This document shows, piece after piece, positions 8,088-16,819 of a DNA stretch of 64,000 nucleotides (position 1 is its first letter; every line of letters begins with the position of its first letter). The translations under genes were made by a program, and so were the position numbers. The DNA comes from an uncultured Flavobacteriaceae bacterium (lineage in GTDB: Bacteria > Bacteroidota > Bacteroidia > Flavobacteriales > Flavobacteriaceae). The notes beneath the pieces are model-generated. The model searched no databases. It worked only from the letters and a program-made list of their open reading frames with translations, and was not told the origin of the DNA. The DNA lies in contig CANMSA010000001.1 of assembly GCA_947500385.1 (NCBI GenBank), positions 496,001 to 560,000 on the forward strand, written 5' to 3'.

Positions 8088-9143
8088 ATGACGCAACTCC
8101 AAACCCAACTAAAAGCGCTTGCCGAAAAAATAGGCAAGCTCAAAGACCAGATCACCACCGAAGAATCTACCAAACATGCCTTTGTACTTCCCTTTATCAA
8201 TGCATTGGGGTATGATACTTTTAATCCCATAGAGGTGGTACCCGAATTCACGGCAGACATCGGCCTAAAAAAGGGTGAAAAAGTAGACTATGCCATTTTT
8301 CAAGACGGCCAGCCCATCATCATCATGGAATGTAAAAACTGGAAAGAAGGCTTGGATGCGCACAACTCTCAATTGGTTCGCTATTTCCATGCTTCCAAAA
8401 CGCGCTTTGCCCTATTGACCAATGGCATTGAATATCGGTTTTATACCGACTTGGAGGCAGCTAACAAAATGGACGAAAAACCTTTTTTGGAATTTGATAT
8501 TACCAAACTAAAGGATAACACCCTTCATGAGCTTACCAAGTTCCACAAATCCAATTTTGATTTGCAAAAAATAGTGGACAATGCCAGCTCCTTAAAATAT
8601 ACCAAAGAGCTTAAAAAGTTGATTCTTGCAGAACTTCAAGACCCCTCATTACCTTTTGTAAAACTCTTTGCAGCGAAGGTGCATACAGGCCGGCTTACTG
8701 AAAAAGTGATTGGGGAATTCACCGATTTGGTAGGCAGGGCCTTTACCCAGACCATCAGCGAAAAAGTGAATGACCGTTTAAATAGCGCACTCAACAAAGA
8801 AGCAGCACAACAACAAGAAGAAGTGCCAGAACCGAAGGAAACCAGTAAGATTATTACCACTGAAGAAGAGTTGGAAGGGTTTCGAATCGTAGTGGCGATC
8901 CTAAGGAGAAAACTACCGGTCGCACGCATTGCGCATCGTGATACCCAGTCCTATTTTGGGATTTTATTAGACGACAACAATCGAAAGCCGCTTTGCAGAT
9001 TGCATCTAAATGGCAGTAAAAAATACTTGGGCGTGTTTGAAAAGGATAAAAGTGAAACCAAACACTCCATTGAATCGATCGATACGATCTACGAATTCGA
9101 AGAAGCCTTACTACAAACGGTGGAGGATTATGAAAAGGATTAA
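8088..9143 (+). CDS. HsdR N-terminal-type PD-(D/E)xK nuclease-fold protein
   Basis: A 351-residue protein with an N-terminal coiled coil (~1-25). A type I restriction HsdR_N-like domain (~25-180) follows, with the nuclease motif spread over GEKVDYAIF and IIIMECKNW (Asp and Glu-x-Lys), then the typical LVRYFHASKTRFALLTNG segment. The C-terminal ~85 residues (from EELEGFRIVVAILRRKLP) form a second conserved alpha/beta module. No helicase motor and no HsdM/HsdS neighbours are present, so it is not a classical type I system. Standalone proteins of this kind are common in bacteria and their target is not established. Its place between the palindrome-linked operon and CRISPR suggests, but does not prove, a defence role. 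Confidence 0.72.
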   Translation: MTQLQTQLKALAEKIGKLKDQITTEESTKHAFVLPFINALGYDTFNPIEVVPEFTADIGLKKGEKVDYAIFQDGQPIIIMECKNWKEGLDAHNSQLVRYFHASKTRFALLTNGIEYRFYTDLEAANKMDEKPFLEFDITKLKDNTLHELTKFHKSNFDLQKIVDNASSLKYTKELKKLILAELQDPSLPFVKLFAAKVHTGRLTEKVIGEFTDLVGRAFTQTISEKVNDRLNSALNKEAAQQQEEVPEPKETSKIITTEEELEGFRIVVAILRRKLPVARIAHRDTQSYFGILLDDNNRKPLCRLHLNGSKKYLGVFEKDKSETKHSIESIDTIYEFEEALLQTVEDYEKD

Positions 9144-9155
9144 AACCAACTATCC

Positions 9156-9374
9156 ATGAAAACACTTTCGATATTTTTTTTTAGTACGCTTCTATTCCTT
9201 CAGCCACTATCCAATGTTGAAACCAAGGTCTATATCTGCAAAGGGAAAGGAAGCAAAAAATACCACTATAAGAAGTCATGTCGCGGCCTTTCCCGCTGTT
9301 CGACCAAGATATATGAAGTTGCAAAGACAAAGGCCAAAGAAATGGGAAGGACCCTTTGCGGCTGGGAAGATTAA
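9156..9374 (+). CDS. small secreted Cys/His protein of a Bacteroidota family
   Basis: A 72-residue product with a signal peptide (MKTLSIFFFSTLLFLQPLSN). The short mature part KVYICKGKGSKKYHYKKSC is followed by GLSRCSTKIYEVAKTKAKEM and ends GRTLCGWED. The C-x(n)-YH-x(3-4)-C-x-GL-x-x-C pattern resembles the metal-binding N-terminal module of Ada-type proteins and is seen in many small Bacteroidota proteins. Zinc binding is inferred. It starts 12 bp after the nuclease-like gene and is followed by a terminator at 9402-9429, so it closes that transcript. Confidence 0.68.
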   Translation: MKTLSIFFFSTLLFLQPLSNVETKVYICKGKGSKKYHYKKSCRGLSRCSTKIYEVAKTKAKEMGRTLCGWED

Positions 9375-9401
9375 CCATTACCTACACTATAAACACAGGA
9401 G

Positions 9402-9429
9402 AAGAACGGTTGTTAGGCCGTTCTTTTTT
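9402..9429 (+). terminator. Intrinsic terminator
   Basis: AAGAACGG (9402-9409) pairs with CCGTTCTT (9418-9425) and is followed by a T run to 9429. It ends the transcript of the small secreted protein, only 4 bp before the operator palindrome of the next gene. Confidence 0.8.
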
Positions 9430-9432
9430 GCT

Positions 9433-9477
9433 TTACGGATATCTGTAAGGAATTGTCTTTGAATGGGGGTAGGTTTG
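9433..9477 (+). promoter_or_regulatory. Palindromic operator with -7 box TAGGTTTG
   Basis: TTACGGATATCTGTAA (9433-9448) is followed after exactly 21 bp by TAGGTTTG (9470-9477). The predicted transcript start (~9483) lies 23 bp before the ATG at 9506. The palindrome centre would be near -42, the classic position for an activator contacting RNA polymerase. Spacing and the GTAGGTTTGGG block match the promoter at 7246-7290. Confidence 0.75.
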
Positions 9478-9505
9478 GGATATTAACCATTAAAACCATT
9501 TAAAC

Positions 9506-10033
9506 ATGAAAAAACTATTGGTCCTATTATGTATTTCACATGCATTGTGTTGGGGGCAGCATGATTCCCTAACCGTAAGTAATGCAGAATTATTCTCTTC
9601 CAAATCAGGTACGCTTTTCGAGAAAGAATTTGTTGATTTGGGAAAAGTAAAAAAGGTAGAATTCGAAATATTAAAAGTTACCGATATGATTTCGGGAGCT
9701 TCAATAAAGTCGTTAAGAATAAGACAAAATGTTAAAAACGGTTATTCTTCAGGCACGAAAATTATAACACTAGACTCGGATGAAATCGACGGTTTGCTCA
9801 AATCCATTAGAGTAATCAAAAGTGAGGTCTTGGGAAATAGTCCTACCAATTACACAGAAATCGCTTTTTATAGCCGAAGCGGTTTTGAAATGGGTTGTTT
9901 TTGGGGCAGTAAGGACCAATGGGTATTATACTTAAGACTTGAAAAAAAGGATAGAACTTCTACTATCTTTCTTAAAAAAGAAGAATTTGACGAGTTTAAT
10001 AGGTTATTGGAAAATGCCCAAGCAACACTATGA
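9506..10033 (+). CDS. secreted hypothetical protein
   Basis: A 175-residue protein with a signal peptide (MKKLLVLLCISHALCWGQ). The mature domain is rich in beta strands (EILKVTDMISGASIKSLRIR, TEIAFYSRSGFEMGCFWG) and ends with a charged helix (KEEFDEFNRLLENA). I do not recognise the family; small beta-rich secreted proteins of this look are common in Flavobacteriaceae. It has its own palindrome-linked promoter. No terminator is visible in the 97 bp between it and cas1, so cas1-cas2 may be read from the same promoter. Confidence 0.6.
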   Translation: MKKLLVLLCISHALCWGQHDSLTVSNAELFSSKSGTLFEKEFVDLGKVKKVEFEILKVTDMISGASIKSLRIRQNVKNGYSSGTKIITLDSDEIDGLLKSIRVIKSEVLGNSPTNYTEIAFYSRSGFEMGCFWGSKDQWVLYLRLEKKDRTSTIFLKKEEFDEFNRLLENAQATL

Positions 10034-10130
10034 AAGCTATAATTAACGGCCATGATGAGTGCTGATTCGGTTGGGTAAATTAGAAATGGATTCCGGCATC
10101 AGCAAAAAACATGACTAAATCGTTTCACAG

Positions 10131-11015
10131 ATGATAAAACGATCGATTCTAATAGAACAAAATGCTAAAGTAACCTGTAAATATCGTCAACTTTGCATAG
10201 CGACTCCTGAAAGGGAGGCTACTATACCTATTGAAGATATCGGTTTTTTGGTCATAGAACATCAAGAAACCTATATTAGTATTCCCGCACTGAACCAGCT
10301 CATTGCCAACAATAGCGCGGTTATTATCTGCGATACCCACCACCTACCACATGGTATGTTCCTTAACTTGAACGCCCATCATATTCAACAACAACTATTC
10401 AAGGCACAGATCAATGCCAGCAGTCCGTTGAAGAAGCAATTATGGCAGCAGACCGTAAAACAAAAAATACACAACCAGGGCCTATTGTTGAAACGAGTTA
10501 CTGAAAGAGACAACAAGTTCAATTTTTTGGTGTCCAAGGTATTAAGTGGGGACACCTCCAATATGGAAGGGGTAGCAGCCAATTTCTATTGGGGTTCTTT
10601 TTTTGAAATCGACTTTAAGAGAGAACGCTTTGGGAACTATCCCAATAACTTTTTAAACTATGGGTATGCCATTCTAAGGGCCGCTACGGCCAGAGCCCTT
10701 TCGGGCAGCGGCTTGTTGAATACACTGGGCATACACCACAAAAATAAGTACAATGCCTTTGCATTGGCCGATGATATTATGGAACCGTACAGGCCTCTCG
10801 TGGACGAATGTGTACATGGGCTGATGCAAAAATTCGACGAAAAAGAACTGATTACCCCTATAAAATTGGAACTTGTAAACCTATTAACCAGAACCGTGTA
10901 TTTCGAAAACGAAAAAAGTCCCCTAATGGTGGCTTTACAAAAAACCGCCAGTTCTCTTCAACAGTGTTTTACAGGGCAGCGAAAAAAAATAAATTATGCC
11001 AAGCTATGGAGTTAA
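10131..11015 (+). CDS. cas1: CRISPR-associated endonuclease Cas1 (type II)
   Basis: The 294-residue Cas1 integrase of type II systems captures spacers together with Cas2. The N-terminal beta domain (~1-75) precedes the helical catalytic domain. The metal-binding residues are visible as Glu near 145 (SNMEGVAANF), His near 201 (TLGIHHKN) and Asp near 214 (FALADDIMEPYRPLVD). Length and motifs match complete family members. Its last 10 bp overlap the start of cas2. Unlike the usual cas9-cas1-cas2 order, cas9 lies beyond the array on the other strand. No csn2 or cas4 is present, consistent with subtype II-C. Confidence 0.97.
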   Translation: MIKRSILIEQNAKVTCKYRQLCIATPEREATIPIEDIGFLVIEHQETYISIPALNQLIANNSAVIICDTHHLPHGMFLNLNAHHIQQQLFKAQINASSPLKKQLWQQTVKQKIHNQGLLLKRVTERDNKFNFLVSKVLSGDTSNMEGVAANFYWGSFFEIDFKRERFGNYPNNFLNYGYAILRAATARALSGSGLLNTLGIHHKNKYNAFALADDIMEPYRPLVDECVHGLMQKFDEKELITPIKLELVNLLTRTVYFENEKSPLMVALQKTASSLQQCFTGQRKKINYAKLWS

Positions 11016-11335
11016 ACGGATATCGCATTATGTGGTTATTTGTTTTTTTTGACTTGCCAACCGAAACGAAAAAGGACCGTCGCAATGCGGCCGGATTTCG
11101 CAAGAATTTATTGAAAGACGGTTTTGATATGATGCAATACTCCGTATATACCCGACATTGCGCAAGCAGTGAAAGTGCCGATGCGCATGAAAGGCGCATT
11201 CTTTTGTTACTTCCTCCTTTTGGCAAAGTAAGTGTTTTGCGTATCACCGATAAGCAGTTTGGAAATATCTTAAATTTTTGGGGGCGCGAAGAAGCCCCCA
11301 AAGCACCCCCGCCCATGCAATTGGAACTGTTTTAA
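11006..11335 (+). CDS. cas2: CRISPR-associated endoribonuclease-like Cas2
   Basis: A 109-residue Cas2 starting MELNGYRIMWLFVFFDLPTE. The ferredoxin-like fold signature (hydrophobic strand then FDLPT with the conserved Asp) is followed by YSVYTRHC and a strand LLLLPPFGKVSVLRITDKQF. The ATG at 11006 lies 10 bp before the cas1 stop, giving translational coupling. A longer in-frame extension upstream exists but runs antisense to nothing and only re-reads cas1 DNA, so it is rejected. A strong terminator follows at 11340-11388, directly before the CRISPR array. Confidence 0.95.
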   Translation: MELNGYRIMWLFVFFDLPTETKKDRRNAAGFRKNLLKDGFDMMQYSVYTRHCASSESADAHERRILLLLPPFGKVSVLRITDKQFGNILNFWGREEAPKAPPPMQLELF

Positions 11336-11339
11336 AACC

Positions 11340-11388
11340 AAAAATGCCCCAAACAAGCCTTATCACTGCTTATAAGGGGCATTTTTTT
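11340..11388 (+). terminator. Terminator of the cas1-cas2 transcript
   Basis: AAAAATGCCCC pairs with GGGGCATTTTTTT across a loop that itself contains CCTTAT/ATAAGG. It lies 5 bp after the cas2 stop and separates cas2 from the array, which is read in the opposite direction. Confidence 0.8.
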
Positions 11389-11439
11389 AAACGATATTCA
11401 CGCTTAAACACCTAACTATTAGAAGGTAAGAGACCAACT

Positions 11440-13255
11440 AATATCGTGTCTTCCAATCTTTAATCAAACCACAACCCGATTGGGTTTACTATACAGGGAC
11501 ACGGAATATCGTGTCTTCCAATCTTTAATCAAACCACAACACGTATCAACTTCCGCAACATCTTTAAGGAAATATCGTGTCTTCCAATCTTTAATCAAAC
11601 CACAACTCACCGTGCTTGCTGTCCGTTACGATTCCTAATATCGTGTCTTCCAATCTTTAATCAAACCACAACTTGCTCGTTAAATAAATGTTAGTGCCGA
11701 AAAATATCGTGTCTTCCAATCTTTAATCAAACCACAACGATGCTTCGGCAATTATTGATTCTTGAAAGAATATCGTGTCTTCCAATCTTTAATCAAACCA
11801 CAACTTTCGAATGATTTATCTATTTCTTCTTCGGAATATCGTGTCTTCCAATCTTTAATCAAACCACAACTACTGGGGCAAGTGTAAAATACAATTCAGG
11901 AATATCGTGTCTTCCAATCTTTAATCAAACCACAACGATCGGCCTATTCATTTGTTTGGTATTAAAAATATCGTGTCTTCCAATCTTTAATCAAACCACA
12001 ACAAAGTGCTTAAAATCATCATCGATCAAATCAATATCGTGTCTTCCAATCTTTAATCAAACCACAACGACGAAAAGGCGTCCAATGTTTGCCCCAACAA
12101 TATCGTGTCTTCCAATCTTTAATCAAACCACAACTGATGTAGCAACCGTCTTGGTCTGTTTTAAAATATCGTGTCTTCCAATCTTTAATCAAACCACAAC
12201 CGTGGTGCTTACCCCTTATCTTTTCTATTTAATATCGTGTCTTCCAATCTTTAATCAAACCACAACCGGACACGCTTCGGTGTTCACGTAATATGAAATA
12301 TCGTGTCTTCCAATCTTTAATCAAACCACAACAGGGCCTGTCCGGTGCCGTTCAGGTCATACAATATCGTGTCTTCCAATCTTTAATCAAACCACAACCG
12401 CAACTCAGAAATTCCTTGCTGGGTATTAAATATCGTGTCTTCCAATCTTTAATCAAACCACAACTGTAAACGACAGAACCGCAGCGGATTCCCTAATATC
12501 GTGTCTTCCAATCTTTAATCAAACCACAACTTCGTACAACTTGAATTGTTCGGCTTGCTCAATATCGTGTCTTCCAATCTTTAATCAAACCACAACAAGC
12601 TGATACGGGCAGAACCCTTTTTAGGAAATATCGTGTCTTCCAATCTTTAATCAAACCACAACTCAGTTGTATTGTTCAAATTTTAGGAATGGAATATCGT
12701 GTCTTCCAATCTTTAATCAAACCACAACACCACGACAAGCACATAATGACAATTCAAAAATATCGTGTCTTCCAATCTTTAATCAAACCACAACGGTATG
12801 ACGCTACAGGTGTTCATGCTGTTAAATATCGTGTCTTCCAATCTTTAATCAAACCACAACTGAAATGTTATTGCCCAATGTGCCGCAAAGAATATCGTGT
12901 CTTCCAATCTTTAATCAAACCACAACGGGTTGGTTCTCACCTATCCGTATATTTACAATATCGTGTCTTCCAATCTTTAATCAAACCACAACAAAGCCTG
13001 CCCGGTGCCGTTCAGGTCATACAATATCGTGTCTTCCAATCTTTAATCAAACCACAACGGAAACCTTTTTTTCGCTAAGACCTCTGTTAATATCGTGTCT
13101 TCCAATCTTTAATCAAACCACAACTGTTGGTTGGAGGTTCATTTGTCTTTACCAATATCGTGTCTTCCAATCTTTAATCAAACCACAACGCATTTAGGTT
13201 TTAAGTCGATATAGTCTTGAATATCGTGTCTTCCAATCTTTAATCAAACCACAAC
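11440..13255 (-). CRISPR. CRISPR array, 28 repeats of 36 bp and 27 spacers
   Basis: 28 copies of a 36-bp repeat start at 11440, 11505, 11571, 11637 and so on, to 13154 and 13220. Every copy I read is identical. On the plus strand it begins AATATCGTGTCTTCC and ends AATCAAACCACAAC. Spacers are 29-30 bp. Base-pairing with the anti-repeat at 16826-16852 requires crRNA to be read from the minus strand, starting GTTGTGG, so the leader should lie at the 13256 end. Spacers 14 (12333-12362) and 24 (12993-13022) differ at only 3 of 30 positions. Identical repeats at both ends and a full array suggest a functional, recently active locus. No spacer matches other DNA in this window by eye. Confidence 0.98.
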
Positions 13256-13336
13256 GGTGAGAGCGCCCAACAAGAACAGGTTGGAATAGTTGTAATCCTT
13301 ATTTTACCGTATTTCAAAGATCATATCTGCTATAAA
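13256..13336 (-). promoter_or_regulatory. Putative CRISPR leader
   Basis: This 81-bp A/T-rich interval lies between the cas9 stop and the first-transcribed repeat. It is the only place for a leader if crRNA is read from the minus strand. A TTTG is visible on that strand (ATCTTTGAAATACGG) but I see no convincing TAnnTTTG box, and no copy of the TTACGGA palindrome. Transcription could also continue from cas9. Confidence 0.4.
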
Positions 13337-16300
13337 CTACAGCTTTACTATTTTGCCGGAAACTGAAATTTTTAATTTCATAGGGCTAAAAGTACTCCAA
13401 CCTGTTTTTCCTTCTCCAAAACTCTGAATTCTAATGTAAAATGGTTGAAAATTATTTTTAATCGTAGCCTCTGAAGTTAATCTAAACTCGTAAAATTTAG
13501 CTGATAACTTTTGCACCCGGTACAAATGCGCTTGTAACAATTCATAATCCGGGGTTTCCCAATCAAGTTCGTCCTCCCTTAAACCCAGTAAAAACATATC
13601 ATTGATATGCAATGTCGTTACCATTTCCTTCCCATCCGGAGGCAATTGGTATATGGGATAGCCTTTACGTTTTCGTTCCACCACCGTCCAAAACGTGACC
13701 ACCTCTTCCTGTAATCGCCCCTGTTCGTCCTTATAGATCAATACATGGTGATTGTTCCGTGGGTTCACCCATTGGTTTATCCCATCCTTAAGTTGTTCTG
13801 CATTACCCAAATGCTCCCGCATGCGCACTTTCTTTACAGGTACCGGGTCCCCATTGCGGTTTGGTAAGAAAACTTGTGGTTGTTTTGCCCCATGTTCATC
13901 AACTATAAAAAAAGTGTTCGCCGGCACTTTATCTTTTTCAAAACCTCCCAATGCTTGAACGCGTTTTAGAATTTGCTTTTTTATTGCCTCATCAACCACC
14001 TTTTGCAGCTGTTTGGCCGTAGAAATACTATCAATGGGCTTACGTATATGAAAGCCAGGTTCATCATTGGGTGCTTTGCGTTTGCCGTATACGGTGTCCT
14101 TGTGTAATTGCCCCCTAGCAGCTACCCCTTTGTTTTGATAGCTATTCCCATGTTTCTCCGTTTTGTGCGTACGAACGGTAAGGTCGCGAACAGTTTTTTT
14201 ATGGGACACCAATATCTTTTCAACCGCCTTTTCGGCATCGTATCGGAAAGTTTCCCAAGGCATGGGAAAATCCTTTTGATCGGGGTTCTGTTTGTAACGG
14301 TTCCATCGGGATAATTCTTGTAAATAACTCGTTTTACTACAGGCCATTACCAAGGCATCAATCGCATGGTGTCGATGGTCGGCTCTGCTTTTGGAATTTT
14401 GCTCGTTCAATATGGAATTCAAGCCCCATTTATGCCTCAATTGGGCCGTCATTTGCCCAGGGGAAACCGACACTTTCGTACAAATTGCAGCAAGGTAATC
14501 TTTCGCTGCCCTGCTGATGTATCGGGTATCGTTCAACTGTCTCGCTGTAAAATCGTCATCGAAATGCTGCTGCACAAAGCGCTTGAACTTGTAGTAGGCC
14601 TTGGGATATTCCTTGGTATCCGAGAACAGTTTTATGGCACGTTCCTTGATAGCCGACCAATTCTTTTCATCTCCCCCATAAAATTCAAATGGGGTTTTGT
14701 TCCCCTTTTTTCGATTTTCATCGGCCCAACAAAGTGTTTTGTTGGCAAAACTGTCGTTCAAGGAACGGCTCCACGGATGTATGTGTTCTATTTGTACCTG
14801 GCCCGTAAATAGGTCCGCAATAGCTATGGATTTCCCGGTATATGGACAGGTCTTTTTACATTCTTCCCATAATTTAAATTTCAAAATAGTGTTATGCGAA
14901 AGATTCGTATATTTCAACACTTCCGCTTTAACTCGGTCATTTTCCCTTTCCCGCCTTTTTTTGTCACGGCGAACGTTGTTCCGCTGTGTTTTGGAAGCTT
15001 TTAAATCTCTTGCTATTTCAACTTTTATCTCGTCTATGGCACCATGCGTATCGATCAGTTCGTTCACTAGTTTGCGCAATTCGAACAAAGCCGTAATAAC
15101 TATTGGGTTTCGTATCGCTTGTATTTCCTTGTCCGCCTCCTTCCCCAATGGCAATCTGGGTAGCAACTGTTTTCCGTCGATACTGGAGGAATGATGATAC
15201 AATTTATGCAATCGCTTTTCTGCAATACCAAAATCTTTACGGAGTATCTCTTTAATAGTCCCTATAAAACCACCGGTCGTTTTTGAACGGACAATAGCTT
15301 CCACATTATCGATCAGGTCCAATTGCCTTTGGTCATTTTCTGGGGTATCGTTTTGCCACTTTTCCCCAAAAGCATTTTTAATGCCGCCCATGACCGCTGC
15401 AGCATCATAGGTATATCCCATTTTTAGAAACGGTAAAATATTGGTTATGGCTTTTCTACTTACACTGGCATAGCCTTCCTTTAAATTGAATTTTGAAATG
15501 GCGACGGCTTTTTCTTCAGTAAACCCCCATTGCTTTTGGGCATATGCCTTTAGATTGGATTTACTATCAAAAAAATAGAGCACATGCCAAATATCCTCTT
15601 GCTGTTTCGGTGTAAGTTCAAACCATTTAGCCCCAAAGAACTTTTTATTGGATAAATGGGCTATGGTATGGCTACCCACAATTTTGTCATCGTCTTTGTA
15701 GTTGAACTTAAACTCGGCACTCCCTTTTTGCAATACCTTTCGTATTCGTTTGAATGTGGGTTTTTCCGCACTGTATAAAAAACCTACTATTTTTTCCCTT
15801 TCTTCTTGGGTAATTTTTTCCCCATTACATTCTATCGTGTTCACCCATTGCCAAATTCTAAATTCTTCAAATGCGATCACGCTTACGGGGCACTTAGCCT
15901 TTTTGGATTCAAATGTACAATTGCCCACCAAATGCTTTTGTGATCGTAAAGGGCGCTGATGAAACAAAACACCGTCTTCTTTATATCCATCCTGCTTTCT
16001 TCCTCCGAATAAAGTCTTTAATCCCTCATCTAATATAGGGTGGTATTGCGCCTGCCTATTCCATATAAGCTCAAACTCATCAATATACATTTTACGGGTA
16101 GTATAGCGGTTTCGAATGCGTTCCAAACCACCTTTAAAAGGTTCGTTGTCCTTTGGGGATATTTGATGCAAATACGCTCCTAGTGTTTGATCTTCAATTT
16201 TTCCTAAAGTTTCAGCGATACCTATTTTTCCTTCCTTGGCGTTTCCTTTAAAAATTGCCCCATCGTCTGTTCCTCCTTTTCTACTATTACTCAAAAAACC

Positions 16301-16717
16301 CCTACGTTGCACTAAATGATATAAAATTCTACCTAACTCGTGAAGTGCAAGCTTCTCCGTCAAGGCTTTTTTTCTAAGATCGTAAGGGTTCAGGGCAAAC
16401 CAGTTAGCAAGTTTACTCTCAGGGAATTTTTTGGTATTCCTCCATTCTTTAAAATCTTGCTCGTTCAAAGGGCACATATTGTGTTCAGAAAGGCATTGTA
16501 GCAATATCTTTTTACGCAGACGTCTTCTAAAAAATTGTCTGCGAATTCCTCTAGCACCGGTTCTACCGGCATTTTTGGACAGCTCCTTTTCCCCATCTCC
16601 TAAATTCTCCACCCCCATGGGGAAAATTCTACTTCCCATGCCTATTATTTCAGTATTATTAATTAACGCCCAACCGATGCTGTTGGCACCTAAATCCAAT
16701 CCTAATATTTGACCCAT
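13337..16717 (-). CDS. cas9: CRISPR-associated endonuclease Cas9, compact type II-C
   Basis: A 1,126-residue RNA-guided DNA endonuclease. RuvC-I is seen at the N-terminus (LGLDLGANSIGWAL, catalytic Asp8), followed by an Arg-rich bridge helix (RRQFFRRRLRKKI, ~60-75). RuvC-II is near 562 (DEIKVEIARDLK, catalytic Glu). The HNH domain is near 620-680 (CPYTGKSIA, QIEHIHPWSRSLNDSFANKT, NRKKGNK). RuvC-III is near 783 (HHAIDALVMACS). All nuclease residues are present, so it should cut both strands. The size is at the short end and fits II-C; Flavobacteriaceae often carry ~1,400-residue forms. It is transcribed toward the array and convergent with cas1-cas2. The tracrRNA is divergent from it across a shared operator. 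Confidence 0.97.
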   Translation of the reverse strand: MGQILGLDLGANSIGWALINNTEIIGMGSRIFPMGVENLGDGEKELSKNAGRTGARGIRRQFFRRRLRKKILLQCLSEHNMCPLNEQDFKEWRNTKKFPESKLANWFALNPYDLRKKALTEKLALHELGRILYHLVQRRGFLSNSRKGGTDDGAIFKGNAKEGKIGIAETLGKIEDQTLGAYLHQISPKDNEPFKGGLERIRNRYTTRKMYIDEFELIWNRQAQYHPILDEGLKTLFGGRKQDGYKEDGVLFHQRPLRSQKHLVGNCTFESKKAKCPVSVIAFEEFRIWQWVNTIECNGEKITQEEREKIVGFLYSAEKPTFKRIRKVLQKGSAEFKFNYKDDDKIVGSHTIAHLSNKKFFGAKWFELTPKQQEDIWHVLYFFDSKSNLKAYAQKQWGFTEEKAVAISKFNLKEGYASVSRKAITNILPFLKMGYTYDAAAVMGGIKNAFGEKWQNDTPENDQRQLDLIDNVEAIVRSKTTGGFIGTIKEILRKDFGIAEKRLHKLYHHSSSIDGKQLLPRLPLGKEADKEIQAIRNPIVITALFELRKLVNELIDTHGAIDEIKVEIARDLKASKTQRNNVRRDKKRRERENDRVKAEVLKYTNLSHNTILKFKLWEECKKTCPYTGKSIAIADLFTGQVQIEHIHPWSRSLNDSFANKTLCWADENRKKGNKTPFEFYGGDEKNWSAIKERAIKLFSDTKEYPKAYYKFKRFVQQHFDDDFTARQLNDTRYISRAAKDYLAAICTKVSVSPGQMTAQLRHKWGLNSILNEQNSKSRADHRHHAIDALVMACSKTSYLQELSRWNRYKQNPDQKDFPMPWETFRYDAEKAVEKILVSHKKTVRDLTVRTHKTEKHGNSYQNKGVAARGQLHKDTVYGKRKAPNDEPGFHIRKPIDSISTAKQLQKVVDEAIKKQILKRVQALGGFEKDKVPANTFFIVDEHGAKQPQVFLPNRNGDPVPVKKVRMREHLGNAEQLKDGINQWVNPRNNHHVLIYKDEQGRLQEEVVTFWTVVERKRKGYPIYQLPPDGKEMVTTLHINDMFLLGLREDELDWETPDYELLQAHLYRVQKLSAKFYEFRLTSEATIKNNFQPFYIRIQSFGEGKTGWSTFSPMKLKISVSGKIVKL

Positions 16718-16740
16718 ATTGCTAAAAAGTATTGTAGGTT

Positions 16741-16785
16741 TAAACTTAATTAAAAATAAGAATACATACTAATAGATATCCGTAA
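16741..16785 (-). promoter_or_regulatory. cas9 promoter: operator plus -7 box TAAGTTTA
   Basis: On the minus strand the site TTACGGATATCTATTA (16785-16770) is followed after exactly 21 bp by TAAGTTTA (16748-16741), close to TAnnTTTG. The predicted transcript start (~16735) lies 18 bp before the cas9 ATG at 16717. The arm nearer tracrRNA (TTACGGA in this orientation) is the better-conserved half. Confidence 0.68.
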
Positions 16786-16814
16786 TGGTATTTGTAGACT
16801 TTTATTTATCTTAG
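16770..16814 (+). promoter_or_regulatory. tracrRNA promoter: same operator plus -7 box TATCTTAG
   Basis: Read on the plus strand, the same 16-bp operator (TAATAGATATCCGTAA) is followed after exactly 21 bp by TATCTTAG (16807-16814). The predicted start near 16820 falls directly before the anti-repeat, as expected for a tracrRNA. The -7 box resembles that at 4273-4266 (TATGTTAG). Confidence 0.68.
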
Positions 16815-16819
16815 CTTCA

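Noticed and set aside
10039-10083. A palindrome-linked promoter directly before cas1
   Set aside because: TAAATTAG is present at 10076, but the sequence 21 bp before it (around 10039-10054) does not match the TTACGGA palindrome on either arm.
10808-11005. Longer in-frame N-terminus for cas2
   Set aside because: It only re-reads cas1 DNA; the Cas2 fold begins at MELNGYRIMW (ATG 11006).
11956-13197. Open frames inside the CRISPR array giving repeated peptides such as ISCLPIFNQTTT and YRVFQSLIKPQ
   Set aside because: These are translations of the 36-bp repeat and spacers; the array is non-coding.
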